64,000 bases of DNA from JAWXUK01 sp044432725 (lineage in GTDB: Bacteria; Bacillota; Clostridia; Oscillospirales; Oscillospiraceae): positions 1 through 64,000 of the forward strand of contig JAWXUL010000002.1 in assembly GCA_044432725.1 (NCBI GenBank), in the 5' to 3' direction. The first letter of the stretch is position 1. The number at the start of each line of letters is the position of its first letter. A program made the position numbers and the translations under genes. Positions 24,473 through 34,368 of the stretch are shown in pieces. The notes below the pieces were generated by a model. The model worked only from the letters and a program-made list of their open reading frames with translations, was not told where the DNA came from and did no database searches.

Positions 24473-26095
24473 TTATTCGGCTGAAATAATATAATAGTAG
24501 ACAGGTTGCTTTCCTTGATGCACTGTCACATCTGCTTCTGGCAAAGTCTCTGCGATGATTTCTTGTAATCTTTCGCTTTGCTCTTCTATGGCTTCTTCAC
24601 CCACATAGACAGTCAAGAATTCTGCTTCTTGGAACTTTTCTTGGGCTAGAAGTTCTTGAACCAGTGTTTCAAAGGAGGCACCAGTATAGAAGAATTGATT
24701 CTCCAACAGACCAAGATAGTCCCCTTCTTTGATTTCATTTCCATCAAAGTCGGAATTTCTGGCTGCATAAGTAATTTCTGCTGTGGTAACAGCTTCCATG
24801 GCTGCTGTCATTTCTCTTGTGTTATATTCCTCTGTGCCTTCTGGGTCTACCATCATCATGGCAGACAAACCTTGGGGCACACTTTTGGTGGGAATGACAA
24901 TGACTTGTTTCTCTTGGAACAAGGGGACACATTGTTGTGCTGCCATGATAATATTTTTATTATTGGGCAGAACATAGACAATTTCAGCAGGGGTTTTGTT
25001 GATTTCACGCAAAATATCTTCTGTGGAGGGGTTCATGGTTTGCCCTCCTGAAATGATACCATCCACTGCAAAATCACGGAAGAGATTTTCTAAGCCTTCC
25101 CCAGCACAGATGGAGACAAAACCAAATTTTTTCGTAGGTTTGGCTGGTTTTGGTGTTTCTTCCTCTTTATTAATAATCTCTGTATGCTGTTCCCGCATAT
25201 TTTCAATTTTCACTTTTAGGAGTTGTCCATATTTCAAGCCCTCTTCCAAAGCAACTCCTGGGTTGTTTGTGTGGACATGGACTTTGATGATTTCATCATC
25301 TTCCACCAGTACAAGACTATCACCCATCTCGTCCAATCGGCTTCTGAGAATTTCTGGGTCTTTTTTTGTTTCTCTTGCACAAATAAATTCCGTACAGTAA
25401 CCAAATTTAATATCCCCAACATCGAAATTCCCAAAATCTGCTCCTGATGATTCTTGGGTCTTTTCCACTTTGGGCATGGGTTTTCCTTGGATAGAGTCCA
25501 GCATCCCTTGGAGGACGATCAAGAAACCTTTCCCCCCTGCATCCACCACTCCAGCTTTTTCCAAAACAGGATTTTGATGGATGGTTTCAGCTAAGGCAAT
25601 TTCCCCCGCTTCGATGGCAGCAGATAAAACTGCTTCCACTGTGTTGTCTTCTCTTGCCTTCCCAGCAGCCCCTGCAGCTGCCATGCGAGAGACTGTTAAA
25701 ATGGTTCCTTCTGCTGGCTTCATCACGGCTTTATAGGCCGCAGCAACACCAAAATCCATGGCAAGGGCAAAAGTGCGACCATCAACGGTGACCCAATCTT
25801 TTGTGCCTTGGGCAAAACCACGAAAGAGAAGGGATAAAATCACCCCTGAGTTTCCTCTTGCCCCGCGTAAAAGAGCAGAGGCAGTTTTTTGACTTGCCTC
25901 TCCCAAGGTTTCAAATTCCCCATTTTCCATTTCTTTGGATGCGGCTGACATGGTCAGGGTCATATTGGTCCCTGTATCTCCATCAGGGACAGGAAACACG
26001 TTTAAATCATTTAGCATTTGTGTTTCTCCAGAAAGCTTTGCTGTGCCGTGGCACACCATGTTCTGGAAATCTTGAGCTGTTATGATAGACTTCAT
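24473..26095 (-). CDS. fakA: Fatty acid kinase catalytic subunit FakA (DAK2/YloV family)
   Basis: A 540-residue protein. The N-terminal DhaL-like (DAK2) kinase domain has NVFPVPDGDTGTNMTLTM, the Mg-ATP-binding Asp cluster, and LLRGARGNSGVILSLLFRGFA. A middle domain and a C-terminal DegV-like domain follow. FakA phosphorylates fatty acids held by FakB proteins; the acyl-phosphate feeds PlsX/PlsY, so it links to plsX in this window. No fakB gene is present here. The asp23/gls24 gene directly upstream is the usual partner order (yloU-yloV). Confidence 0.92.
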   Translation of the reverse strand: MKSIITAQDFQNMVCHGTAKLSGETQMLNDLNVFPVPDGDTGTNMTLTMSAASKEMENGEFETLGEASQKTASALLRGARGNSGVILSLLFRGFAQGTKDWVTVDGRTFALAMDFGVAAAYKAVMKPAEGTILTVSRMAAAGAAGKAREDNTVEAVLSAAIEAGEIALAETIHQNPVLEKAGVVDAGGKGFLIVLQGMLDSIQGKPMPKVEKTQESSGADFGNFDVGDIKFGYCTEFICARETKKDPEILRSRLDEMGDSLVLVEDDEIIKVHVHTNNPGVALEEGLKYGQLLKVKIENMREQHTEIINKEEETPKPAKPTKKFGFVSICAGEGLENLFRDFAVDGIISGGQTMNPSTEDILREINKTPAEIVYVLPNNKNIIMAAQQCVPLFQEKQVIVIPTKSVPQGLSAMMMVDPEGTEEYNTREMTAAMEAVTTAEITYAARNSDFDGNEIKEGDYLGLLENQFFYTGASFETLVQELLAQEKFQEAEFLTVYVGEEAIEEQSERLQEIIAETLPEADVTVHQGKQPVYYYIISAE

Positions 26096-26115
26096 TTTGC
26101 TTTTTCCTTTCTACT

Positions 26116-26463
26116 TTAAAACCGTATCCCATCAACAAAGACTTCGATTTTTTTCACAGGAACCCCTGTGGTGTTGGTGACAACATATTGCACCTCGCTC
26201 ATGATGGCGTTGCTCACAGCCACCAAATTAACCCCATGCTCCACAATGATGTGTAACTGGATAGAAATACTCTCGTCACTGTGACAGGTAACTTTGACCC
26301 CTTTTGCCATGGATTCTCTCTTCAGCAAATGGACCAGACCATCTACTTTAGATGTCAGTGCCATCCCTTTGACACCATAACAACTGGTGGCTGCAGAGCC
26401 TGTGATTGCTGTGAATACATCGTTGGTAATTTCGATGTGTCCTCTTTTATTATCAATTTTCAT
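26116..26463 (-). CDS. Asp23/Gls24 family protein
   Basis: A 115-residue Asp23/Gls24 (DUF322, YloU-like) protein. The typical pattern is present: IEITNDVFTAITGSAATSCYGVKGMA, then VHLLK and the C-terminal VKKIEVFVDGIRF. These proteins are linked to envelope-stress responses and membrane-associated scaffolding; the biochemical role of YloU is not settled. The second ATG (26463) has AAAGG at a normal distance; the first (26472) abuts it. Its own promoter lies at the end of mfd. Confidence 0.88.
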   Translation of the reverse strand: MKIDNKRGHIEITNDVFTAITGSAATSCYGVKGMALTSKVDGLVHLLKRESMAKGVKVTCHSDESISIQLHIIVEHGVNLVAVSNAIMSEVQYVVTNTTGVPVKKIEVFVDGIRF

Positions 26464-26495
26464 GAAAAACATCCTTTCTACTTTGTCATGATTCT

Positions 26496-26524
26496 ATTGT
26501 ATGCTATTTTAGGAAAAATTTCAA
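26496..26524 (-). promoter_or_regulatory. Sigma-A promoter for asp23/gls24-fakA-mutS-mutL
   Basis: On the minus strand TTGAAA (complement 26519-26524), 17 bases, TACAAT (complement 26496-26501). The -35 includes the TGA stop codon of mfd, so this operon starts exactly where mfd ends. There is no terminator in between, so mfd transcription may also read through. Confidence 0.7.
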
Positions 26525-29500
26525 GAGTTTTCTTGGGATTTCTCAGAAATATTTTTTTCCAATTCACCCTTTGACATGATCTCTTCCAGATCTGATAACA
26601 TTCTTCTTGCTGTTTCCAATACATCCCCTTGTGGGAGGGCAAGGGCGATTTGTGGCTCGTCCCCTGGGACAAAGACCAAACGTCGCAGATAGCGTTTGTG
26701 ATTGCAGAGCTGAGAAATTGCCTCTAAGGGCATTTCTTTGAAATACCAATGGATTTTTTCTCGTTGTTGCACGATTCTAGTGATGCCAAAGGGCTGTGCC
26801 TTGGCTCGGAGCAGTGCCACAGAAATCAAATTATTCACTGTGCGTGGGGGTTCTCCGTAACGGTCAATGAGTTCGTCTACCAAATCATCGGCATCTTCTT
26901 CGCTACGTAGCGAGGCAATGCGACGATAGAGGTCCATCCGTTGTTTTTCTTGTGGCACATAGCGATCTGGCACTGAAGCTGCCACCGTCAAATCTGCCAC
27001 ACAAATATTGTTCTCTGGCAGTGGTAAACCTTGCTCTGTGAGTACAGCTTCTTCTAAAAGACGAAGATACATATCATAGCCCACAGAAAGGAGAAAACCT
27101 GATTGCTCTGGCCCTAAGACATTCCCTGCCCCACGAATCTCCAAATCACGCATGGCAATTTGAAACCCCGCTCCAAATTCGGCAAATTCTCGCAAGGCTG
27201 ACAGACGCTTGCTTGCCACTTCTGTGAGTATTTTCCCTTCCCTATAAGTGAGATAGGCAAAGGCACGTCGGGAAGAGCGTCCCACACGTCCACGGATTTG
27301 ATGAAGTTGGGACAAGCCCATACGATCGGCATCTTGTATCACAAGGGTATTTGCATTGGGCAAATCAATTCCTGTTTCAATGATGGTGGTACAGACTAGA
27401 ACGTTGACTCTGCCATCTGTCATATCCCCCATCACTTGATTGATTTCTTTTTCTTCCATCCTGCCATGTGCCACAGCGATGTGGGCTGTCTCCCCTAACA
27501 TTTCACGGAGATTTCTGGCTGTTCTTTCGATGCCTTCCACCCGATTGTGTAAAAAGAACACCTGACCACCACGCTCGATCTCTCGCTTCATGGCGTCTAC
27601 TAAGACTGCCCAATTTTCCTCCATGACAAAAGTTTGTACTGGTTGTCTCCCTGGTGGTGGCTCTTCTAAGCTGGACATATCACGTATCCCTGACAGTGCC
27701 ATGTTCAGTGTACGAGGAATGGGAGTGGCTGACAAGGTGAGGACATCCACTTGAGCAAAACGCTCTTTCAGCTTTTCTTTGTGAGAAACCCCAAAACGCT
27801 GTTCCTCGTCCACCACCAGTAGCCCTAAGTCATGAAAGATCACGTCTTTTTGGAAGAGTCTGTGGGTACCAATTAGGATATCCACCTCCCCACTTGCCAC
27901 TTTGGCAAGGGTTTCTTTCATTTGTGCTGGGGTACGAAAGCGAGAAACCACATCTATTTTCACAGGATGATTTCGAAAACGGCTGAGGGCTGTCAGAAAA
28001 TGTTGCCGAGCAAGGACAGTGGTAGGGACTAGAATCGCTGTTTGCTTTCCATCTAGGATGCATTTCATCATAGCACGAAATGCCACTTCTGTTTTCCCAA
28101 AGCCCACATCTCCACAAAGAAGCCTATCCATGGGGCGAGATCGCTCCATGTCCATTTTAATCTCTGCAATAGAGCGAAGCTGATCCTCTGTTTCTGGGTA
28201 AGGGAATTCTTCTTCAAATTCTTCTTGCCATGGAGCATCTGGGGAGAAGGCAAAGCCTTTTAACTTTTCTCGCTGTGCATATAATTTTATTAAGCCTTTG
28301 GCAAGATCTGCCACTGCCTTTTTCGCTTGCTTTTTGGATTTCTCCCAAGAAGAGCCTCCTAGTTTGTTCAGCTTTTTGGCAGCTTGTGCCTCTTCCCCAC
28401 CACCAATGTATTTTGAGACTACATCTAATTGGGTAGCTGGAATATAAAGCTCGTCTGTCCCTGCATATGCCAGACAGATATAATCTTTGTCCACACCATC
28501 CACCTTCATGGTTTCCATGCCTTTGTATCGCCCTATGCCGTGAACCTCGTGGACCACCAAATCCCCTGGCACCAGATCTGCACAGCTTTTTAAATGCTGT
28601 CGGTTGGTGGCAGCTTTTTGTTTACGCTGTTTCAAGGGGCTTCCGACCCCTTCTACCAACACAAGGAGATTTTCTAGTTGAAAGCCTCCAGAAAGAATAC
28701 CTTGGGCGATATACACTTGCCCTTCTTCTGGTAATGCTTCTAGCTTGGTATCAAGAGTACAGGAAAAGCCCTCTTCTTGCCATTGCTGGTACAAAGAGGC
28801 ACATCGTTGGGGGGAAGAGAGAAGAACCAGCACTTTTCCCTTTGCAAAAGCTTGGCTGTCCTCCTTGGCTGCTAAGAGATTGCTCCCAAAAGGAGAGATT
28901 TGTCTTGCCGTCAACGATACCAAGGCTTTGGGTGGGGTTGGATAGGTAGAAAGGGTGAAAAAATCCAAGTATATCACAGGAAATTCTTCTAGTTTTTTAA
29001 AAAATTGGTTTTGCGTCAAGAGGAAATGACAGAGAGAACCACATATTTTCCCCCGCTCTAAAAGAGATTTTTCCTCTTCTTCCATTTGCCACTGCCACGT
29101 TTTGGCTCTGTCCATGACCTTATTACATTCCGAGAAAATCACTTGGCTTTCCACTGGAACATGGTCTAATAAAGTGCTAAACTCTGGATAAATCACTTCT
29201 AAATAACGATCAGCTGTGGGCAGTTCTTTCATCATTTCCCAATGCTTTCTGTCATTTTCTAAGGTTTCCTGCCAAAGAGTCTCCCCTTTTTTCTTTTCAA
29301 GGGCAAGAAGTTCATTCTCTAAATCTTGACAGAGGTGGGGCAAGGTTTCTGACACAGGGAGAATGGTCAGCTCTTCCAGATTTTCGGTGCGGCGTTGGGT
29401 ATCAGGGAGAAAATAGCCCATGGAATCTAAATCATCCCCAAAGAAATCCAGTCGCACAGGGTGATTACAATTAGGCGAATAGATATCTAATATTCCCCCA

Positions 29501-30015
29501 CGTATAGAGAATTGTCCGATGGATTCCACCAATTCGCTGTGGGTATAGCCACTTTCTACCAGTCTTTTTGACAGGTCTTCCAAAGGAATGGTGTCCCCTA
29601 CTTTCACTGTAAAACTTGCTTTTGCTAAGATTTTAGGTGGAATGGTTCGTTGCAACGCTCCTTCTATGGTGGCTATCACCACAGGTGTTTCTTCTAACCC
29701 AGAGAGAATCCCGATACGCTGTTGCTCCCACTGGTGAGAGCCTTCCCCATAAAAGGAAAAGGGGCGAGAGGGATACAGTGGTACTTCTACATCTAAAAGA
29801 GATTTCAGGTCTTTTTGCAACGCTTTTCCCTCTTCTTCGTCTGCTACAAAAACAATCTGACAGACTTTAGAGCTTTCCCAAAATCTAGCAATACTCAAGG
29901 CTCTGTGGACTAAGGACAAACCAGAGAAAGCCACAGGAGAATTTCCTGTGGCAATGGCTGTATCTATTTGATTAAATTCATCAATGGTTTCAAGGTATTG
30001 AAGTAGTTGTTTCAT
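26521..30015 (-). CDS. mfd: Transcription-repair coupling factor Mfd
   Basis: A 1164-residue SF2 translocase that removes RNA polymerase stalled at lesions and recruits UvrA. In order: UvrB-like N-terminal region (VVIATIEGALQRTIPP, RGGILDIYSP), RNA-polymerase-interacting CarD-like domain (DLVVHEVHGIGRYKG near residue 490), helicase motifs GDVGFGKTEVAFRA, DEEQRFG, SATPIPRTL, then the translocation motif RVGRSSRRAFAY and the C-terminal TRCF domain. Full length. Confidence 0.97.
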   Translation of the reverse strand: MKQLLQYLETIDEFNQIDTAIATGNSPVAFSGLSLVHRALSIARFWESSKVCQIVFVADEEEGKALQKDLKSLLDVEVPLYPSRPFSFYGEGSHQWEQQRIGILSGLEETPVVIATIEGALQRTIPPKILAKASFTVKVGDTIPLEDLSKRLVESGYTHSELVESIGQFSIRGGILDIYSPNCNHPVRLDFFGDDLDSMGYFLPDTQRRTENLEELTILPVSETLPHLCQDLENELLALEKKKGETLWQETLENDRKHWEMMKELPTADRYLEVIYPEFSTLLDHVPVESQVIFSECNKVMDRAKTWQWQMEEEEKSLLERGKICGSLCHFLLTQNQFFKKLEEFPVIYLDFFTLSTYPTPPKALVSLTARQISPFGSNLLAAKEDSQAFAKGKVLVLLSSPQRCASLYQQWQEEGFSCTLDTKLEALPEEGQVYIAQGILSGGFQLENLLVLVEGVGSPLKQRKQKAATNRQHLKSCADLVPGDLVVHEVHGIGRYKGMETMKVDGVDKDYICLAYAGTDELYIPATQLDVVSKYIGGGEEAQAAKKLNKLGGSSWEKSKKQAKKAVADLAKGLIKLYAQREKLKGFAFSPDAPWQEEFEEEFPYPETEDQLRSIAEIKMDMERSRPMDRLLCGDVGFGKTEVAFRAMMKCILDGKQTAILVPTTVLARQHFLTALSRFRNHPVKIDVVSRFRTPAQMKETLAKVASGEVDILIGTHRLFQKDVIFHDLGLLVVDEEQRFGVSHKEKLKERFAQVDVLTLSATPIPRTLNMALSGIRDMSSLEEPPPGRQPVQTFVMEENWAVLVDAMKREIERGGQVFFLHNRVEGIERTARNLREMLGETAHIAVAHGRMEEKEINQVMGDMTDGRVNVLVCTTIIETGIDLPNANTLVIQDADRMGLSQLHQIRGRVGRSSRRAFAYLTYREGKILTEVASKRLSALREFAEFGAGFQIAMRDLEIRGAGNVLGPEQSGFLLSVGYDMYLRLLEEAVLTEQGLPLPENNICVADLTVAASVPDRYVPQEKQRMDLYRRIASLRSEEDADDLVDELIDRYGEPPRTVNNLISVALLRAKAQPFGITRIVQQREKIHWYFKEMPLEAISQLCNHKRYLRRLVFVPGDEPQIALALPQGDVLETARRMLSDLEEIMSKGELEKNISEKSQENS

Positions 30016-30099
30016 GTTTTCATCCTTTATTCAAAAATCTTTCCCCAGACGGCTTTGCCTTTTCTCCTTCTGTCCAGAGAATCAAGAAGAAAGGACAGG

Positions 30100-32196
30100 C
30101 TAAGGCATCAAAACATTCTCTTTTGTCATGTCCTCTCTGTTTTCTTGATTGGTAAAATAGTATTCTAAAATCTCTGCTGCCATGCTGGCAACTTTACCAC
30201 CAGAGCCACCTTTTTCCACTACAAGGGTCAAAGCGATTTCTGGATTTTCCACAGGAGCATAACAGACAAAGACAGCATTTGCAGAGGCAGTGGCTGTCCC
30301 TGTGAGCTGTGCTGTTCCTGTTTTTCCTCCCACGGAGATACCAAGTCTTGCAAGATTTTGGAAATCACCAGAGACTGAACCAGAGGTAATTAAGTTTTCC
30401 ATTCCTTTTAGCACAGCATCTAAATTTGTTTGATCAAAGCCCAGATATTCCCCATGTTCTTCGGGGTCATAGGTATAGACAATCTGAGAAAAATCACCAG
30501 ACTTCACTTCTTGTAACAGATGGGCATCATAATGAGTCCCGCCATTCACTAGGGTACAAATATAATTTGTCATTTGCAAAGGGGTAAAGGCTGAGTTCTC
30601 TTGTCCGATTGCCACAGAAAGGGTAGCACCGTCGTACCAAGTTTGACCAATAGAATTGGTATATTCTGGACTTGCCATCACCCCTTGTTTTTCTTGCAAC
30701 TCGATGCCAGAGGGTTCTCCCAAACCGAATTTTGCCGCATATTCCCCAATACGGTCAATGCCCAAATCCAAACCGACTTGGTAAAAGTAATAGTTACAGG
30801 AGTTTTTGATTGCATCCGAAATATTTTGCCATCCATGGGTGCCACCATACAGGTTATAAATCCAACAAGCAGGGCTATAGTCTTGATAATAATCAAACGG
30901 TCCTGAATCTCTGATGGTCGTGGTGGGGGTGACAATTTCTTCTTCCAAAGCTGCTAATCCTGTCACCATTTTAAAAGTAGACCCCGGTGCATAGGTCCCT
31001 TGTAAAGCACGATTGAACAAAGGATTTAGTTCGTTTTCTAAATTCGCTTGTAGTTGCTCTCCATAAAGACCCAGATCAAAGGTAGGATAAGAAGCCGCCA
31101 CCAAAACAGCCCCAGTGTTCACTTCCATAATCACGCAAGCGCCCCCTTGGATAGAGTCGTTGTTCATCAAAGGAATTTCTGTGGCAAGTACGTCTTCTAC
31201 CTTTTTTTGCAATTCAATATCTAAGGTAAGAACCACATTCCCCCCTGCTTCTGGCTCTTCCTCCCAATACGCAGACATAATGTCCCCTTGGGTATTGGTT
31301 TCCTGAATCCGAAGTCCAGATTCACCCCGTAGATAGCTTTCGAAGGCTTGCTCCACCCCTTCTTTTCCTACCACGGCATCCATGGGATAGCCTAAGGTTT
31401 TATAGTATTCCCACTCAGTGGTGTTCATACTAGAGACCCTCCCCAAAAGATGGGCTGCATAATCAGTGCCGAATACTCTTTGGGTGGTGGGGGTCACTGT
31501 CATACCAGAATAGTCCCGCTCCATGACTTTGGTGGTTAAGGTGATGTCTATATTTTCTGCAAAGTAATAGGCATCATAACGAATTTCAAGCTCTCTCAGG
31601 GAAAGATCATAGGAAACAGCAACCATATCTCGTTGCATCTCCTCTGGGTATCCCCCAAGATCATAGAAGTCTATCAGCTTTTCCAAGACTGCTTTGGCTG
31701 ACATTTGTGGGTTATGCCCTTCTCTGGGGTCTTGGATCCATTCTTGGGCAAGGCAAAAATTCCCCAGACGGGTGAGGACACGATAATCTTCTCCATTTTC
31801 ATCTTGATAGGTACCATAAAAAATATTTTCCCCTGTGAATACATAGGGGGCTGTGTCAGATATGGTCAGACTGCTGTTCCACGCTACCCCTTCTTCTTCC
31901 ACAGTGGTCAAAAGCCAAGCAATGGCTTCATTTTGATCTGATCCCATTTTGTCCCAACTTAGTTCCAGTTGATAGATGACTTCGTTGGAAACAAGGACTC
32001 TGCCATAGCGGTCTAAAATAGCCCCACGTGCCACGTCCACTGTTTCGCTTTCCACTATTTTACGCTGTGCTTGTACTGTATATTCCTGTCCATATATAAT
32101 TTGGGCGCTGTATAATGTCCCAAGCATAAACAAAAACAAGGTCAATGTCAGTGCCACGAACAGAAAATTTCGTCTGCTTAATTTTTTTTGTGTCAT
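30100..32196 (-). CDS. mrdA: Class B penicillin-binding protein 2 (MrdA type)
   Basis: A 698-residue elongasome transpeptidase. One N-terminal membrane anchor (about 10-32), the PBP dimerisation domain (ARGAILDRYGRVL near 56) and the transpeptidase domain with Ser406-x-x-Lys409 (STFK), Ser466-Cys-Asn468 and Lys625-Thr-Gly (KTGTAQ). It cross-links peptidoglycan during side-wall growth with MreC and MreD, whose genes precede it. The open frame starts at TTG 32208, but GGAG before the ATG at 32196 supports the shorter form. A 124-nt gap with no clear promoter separates it from mreD. Confidence 0.93.
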   Translation of the reverse strand: MTQKKLSRRNFLFVALTLTLFLFMLGTLYSAQIIYGQEYTVQAQRKIVESETVDVARGAILDRYGRVLVSNEVIYQLELSWDKMGSDQNEAIAWLLTTVEEEGVAWNSSLTISDTAPYVFTGENIFYGTYQDENGEDYRVLTRLGNFCLAQEWIQDPREGHNPQMSAKAVLEKLIDFYDLGGYPEEMQRDMVAVSYDLSLRELEIRYDAYYFAENIDITLTTKVMERDYSGMTVTPTTQRVFGTDYAAHLLGRVSSMNTTEWEYYKTLGYPMDAVVGKEGVEQAFESYLRGESGLRIQETNTQGDIMSAYWEEEPEAGGNVVLTLDIELQKKVEDVLATEIPLMNNDSIQGGACVIMEVNTGAVLVAASYPTFDLGLYGEQLQANLENELNPLFNRALQGTYAPGSTFKMVTGLAALEEEIVTPTTTIRDSGPFDYYQDYSPACWIYNLYGGTHGWQNISDAIKNSCNYYFYQVGLDLGIDRIGEYAAKFGLGEPSGIELQEKQGVMASPEYTNSIGQTWYDGATLSVAIGQENSAFTPLQMTNYICTLVNGGTHYDAHLLQEVKSGDFSQIVYTYDPEEHGEYLGFDQTNLDAVLKGMENLITSGSVSGDFQNLARLGISVGGKTGTAQLTGTATASANAVFVCYAPVENPEIALTLVVEKGGSGGKVASMAAEILEYYFTNQENREDMTKENVLMP

Positions 32197-32320
32197 ACTT
32201 TTCTCCAAGGAAACTTGAAGGCAAATTCTTTTGCCCTGTGGTTCCTAAACACTCTATCCCGAAAGGCTTCTGCTGATGTACTTTCCTCACTAGGGAACAT
32301 CTCGCAGTATCGGGAGATAT

Positions 32321-32833
32321 TTACGCTAATTTATTTCCTCCCACTTTGCTGAAAACCCGTCTGAACACCCAATAAACTAAAGGGGAATAGCACATGGTCA
32401 AAGCAATTTGCCGACTGGCAAGGGGAATCAGATAAAGATAAGTGGCTGTTCCAGAAAGGGAATGTGCCAAAACAATCATAAATTCCACCCCTAAGAGAGT
32501 GAACAGGCTACAGACAAAAAAGCCAAAATAACCCCGTTTCAACACATATTGCACTCCTGTACCTCCCAAAAAGCCAAAGATTGTCAAAAGGAAAATCATG
32601 GCACCAAAGCCACCTGGATAGGTGGTCTCCCACAAAAATCCAACCCACATCCCAAAAATCCCCCCTGACATTTGTCCTTCCATGGTGGCAACAGCTGCCA
32701 CAGTGAGAGGGAGCAACATAGGGGTTGTGCCATAAACGGGATAACGGCATAGGAGATAACAATCCAGTAGCCAAATGGGCAAAAGTCCCAAGGAATAGGC
32801 AAACCACTTATGGAAATAGTCTTGTCTAGTCAT
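32321..32833 (-). CDS. mreD: Rod shape-determining protein MreD
   Basis: A 170-residue membrane protein with about five helices, the usual MreD length, directly after mreC and before the class B PBP. Sequence conservation in this family is low; the call rests on size, hydrophobicity (PLTVAAVATMEGQMSGGIFGMWVGFLWE is typical of Firmicutes MreD) and the mreC-mreD-pbp order. Start ATG 32833. Acts in the elongasome at the membrane. Confidence 0.9.
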   Translation of the reverse strand: MTRQDYFHKWFAYSLGLLPIWLLDCYLLCRYPVYGTTPMLLPLTVAAVATMEGQMSGGIFGMWVGFLWETTYPGGFGAMIFLLTIFGFLGGTGVQYVLKRGYFGFFVCSLFTLLGVEFMIVLAHSLSGTATYLYLIPLASRQIALTMCYSPLVYWVFRRVFSKVGGNKLA

Positions 32834-32841
32834 AAAATCCT

Positions 32842-33684
32842 CTATTCCACAATTTCAAAGTCTTTGATGATAAAAACTTCAATTAAACTATCAAGTTCTA
32901 CGTCAGGCACCAGAACGGCATAGCGTGACATCCCAGAAGGCTCGTCGAAAACGCCTAAAATCTTTCCTACAGTCAGACCTTTGGGATAGATGTCCCCGAT
33001 GCCAGAGGTGAGCACTTGGTCTCCTGGGACAATTTGGCTGTCTCCTGTGAGATAGGAAAGCTTCAGCTGTCCTTGTGCCATGAAGGAAAATTCTCCTTCT
33101 AAAATACCAGCTGTCCCAGTACGTGACACAATACCACCAACGCTTAAATCTGTAGAAACCACGGTTGCCACAAAGCACCAGTTATCTCCCAGTTCTTGCA
33201 CCACACCCACCAGATGTCCTGCTTCTGTAATCACACAGTCTCCCAGTTCTACCCCTGCATTTTTCCCTTTGTCCAAGGTGAGGACAGATTCCCATCCTGT
33301 AAAGGAGCGTCCAGAGACCTTGGCTGATTCAAAGACAAAATCACGTCTTTTCCCTTGGAGAGAGAGAAGCTCACGCAGTTGGGCGTTTTCACGTAGGGCT
33401 TCTTCCCCTTCTCGGACAATTTCTTCTAATTCTGCTACAAAATTCTTAAGCTCTGCCAGTTCTTCTTCCATTTCGTTATATCGAACCACAAAGTCATAAA
33501 TACCTTCTCCCCACACTGCCACAGTGGAAACACCATTGCGAAAAGGGGCTGTCACTTGTCCCATTGCATTGGCAATGGGGTCTGTGCTTCCTTGCAAAAT
33601 GATAGAGCTTGCCCCCACCAATACGCTAAGCAAAAAAGCAACGATTAAAAGGAGACCTCCACTTTTGGAGAAAAAATCTTTCAA
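32842..33684 (-). CDS. mreC: Rod shape-determining protein MreC
   Basis: A 280-residue bitopic protein. An N-terminal membrane helix (about 10-30) is followed by a coiled coil (about 65-110, rich in Glu/Leu) and the beta-barrel periplasmic-side domain (about 115-275) with GKNAGVELGDCVITEAGHLVGVV and GDQVLTSGIGDIYPKGLTVG. MreC scaffolds the side-wall synthases. The start is TTG overlapping the maf stop (TTGA) with GGGAG upstream, hence translational coupling. mreB is not in this window. Confidence 0.95.
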   Translation of the reverse strand: MKDFFSKSGGLLLIVAFLLSVLVGASSIILQGSTDPIANAMGQVTAPFRNGVSTVAVWGEGIYDFVVRYNEMEEELAELKNFVAELEEIVREGEEALRENAQLRELLSLQGKRRDFVFESAKVSGRSFTGWESVLTLDKGKNAGVELGDCVITEAGHLVGVVQELGDNWCFVATVVSTDLSVGGIVSRTGTAGILEGEFSFMAQGQLKLSYLTGDSQIVPGDQVLTSGIGDIYPKGLTVGKILGVFDEPSGMSRYAVLVPDVELDSLIEVFIIKDFEIVE

Positions 33685-34271
33685 CTAGCTCCCTCGCTTC
33701 CCAATAGATAGATACCGAATTTTTTCAATTCTTGACCCAGAGTACAAAGGGGGAGCCCTACTACATTAAAATAGTCCCCTTCTATCCCTTTCATCAGCCA
33801 AGCGCCTTTTCCTTGGATGCCGTAAGCACCTGCTTTGTCCATGGATTCTCCTTGGGCGATGTACGCTTTGATGTCTCTGTCAGACAACGGCATCATTTCC
33901 ACCTTTGTGGCACAAAATGAATGGTGACTTTCCTGTCCCTCTTCCATGATGCACAAGCCTGTATAGACAGTATGCCAATTCCCTTGGAGTGCTTCTAACA
34001 TAGAAAAAGCCTGTTCTTCTGTTTTAGGTTTGCCAAATATTACTCCCTGTAATACAACAACTGTATCTGCACCCACCACCACAGCGTGGGGATGTTTTTG
34101 GATGACTTCTTCTGCTTTTTGCTTTGCCAAGGCCATCACCAGTTCACTAGGGGCAAGGCTTTGGTCTATGATTTCTTCCTCTTCTGCTGGACAGATGGTA
34201 AAAGGATGTCCAAAAGTGTCCATCAACTCTTTCCGACGTGGGGACTTGGATGCAAGCACTAATTCTTTCAT
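33681..34271 (-). CDS. maf: Maf-family nucleotide pyrophosphatase
   Basis: A 196-residue Maf/HAM1-fold enzyme that hydrolyses non-canonical or modified NTPs (dTTP/UTP, m5U/pseudouridine triphosphates in characterised Maf proteins). Visible motifs are ASKSPRRKELM at the N-terminus, VVGADTVVVLQG, and GAYGIQGKGAWLMKGIEGDYFNVVGLPL. Maf sits beside mreBCD in many Firmicutes and was first linked to septum formation. Stop overlaps the mreC start. Confidence 0.94.
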   Translation of the reverse strand: MKELVLASKSPRRKELMDTFGHPFTICPAEEEEIIDQSLAPSELVMALAKQKAEEVIQKHPHAVVVGADTVVVLQGVIFGKPKTEEQAFSMLEALQGNWHTVYTGLCIMEEGQESHHSFCATKVEMMPLSDRDIKAYIAQGESMDKAGAYGIQGKGAWLMKGIEGDYFNVVGLPLCTLGQELKKFGIYLLGSEGAS

Positions 34272-34368
34272 TGTTCCTCTTCTTTCTAAAGAAAGACCTC
34301 TCTCATAAGAGTGTCCTATTTTTTCTGGAGACAGGGTTAAAAAGATGGAAAGCTATGAGAAAGCCACA

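Noticed and set aside
28467..28949. 160-codon plus-strand ORF inside mfd
   Set aside because: No ribosome-binding site and composition of an antisense shadow; mfd is complete and conserved across the region.
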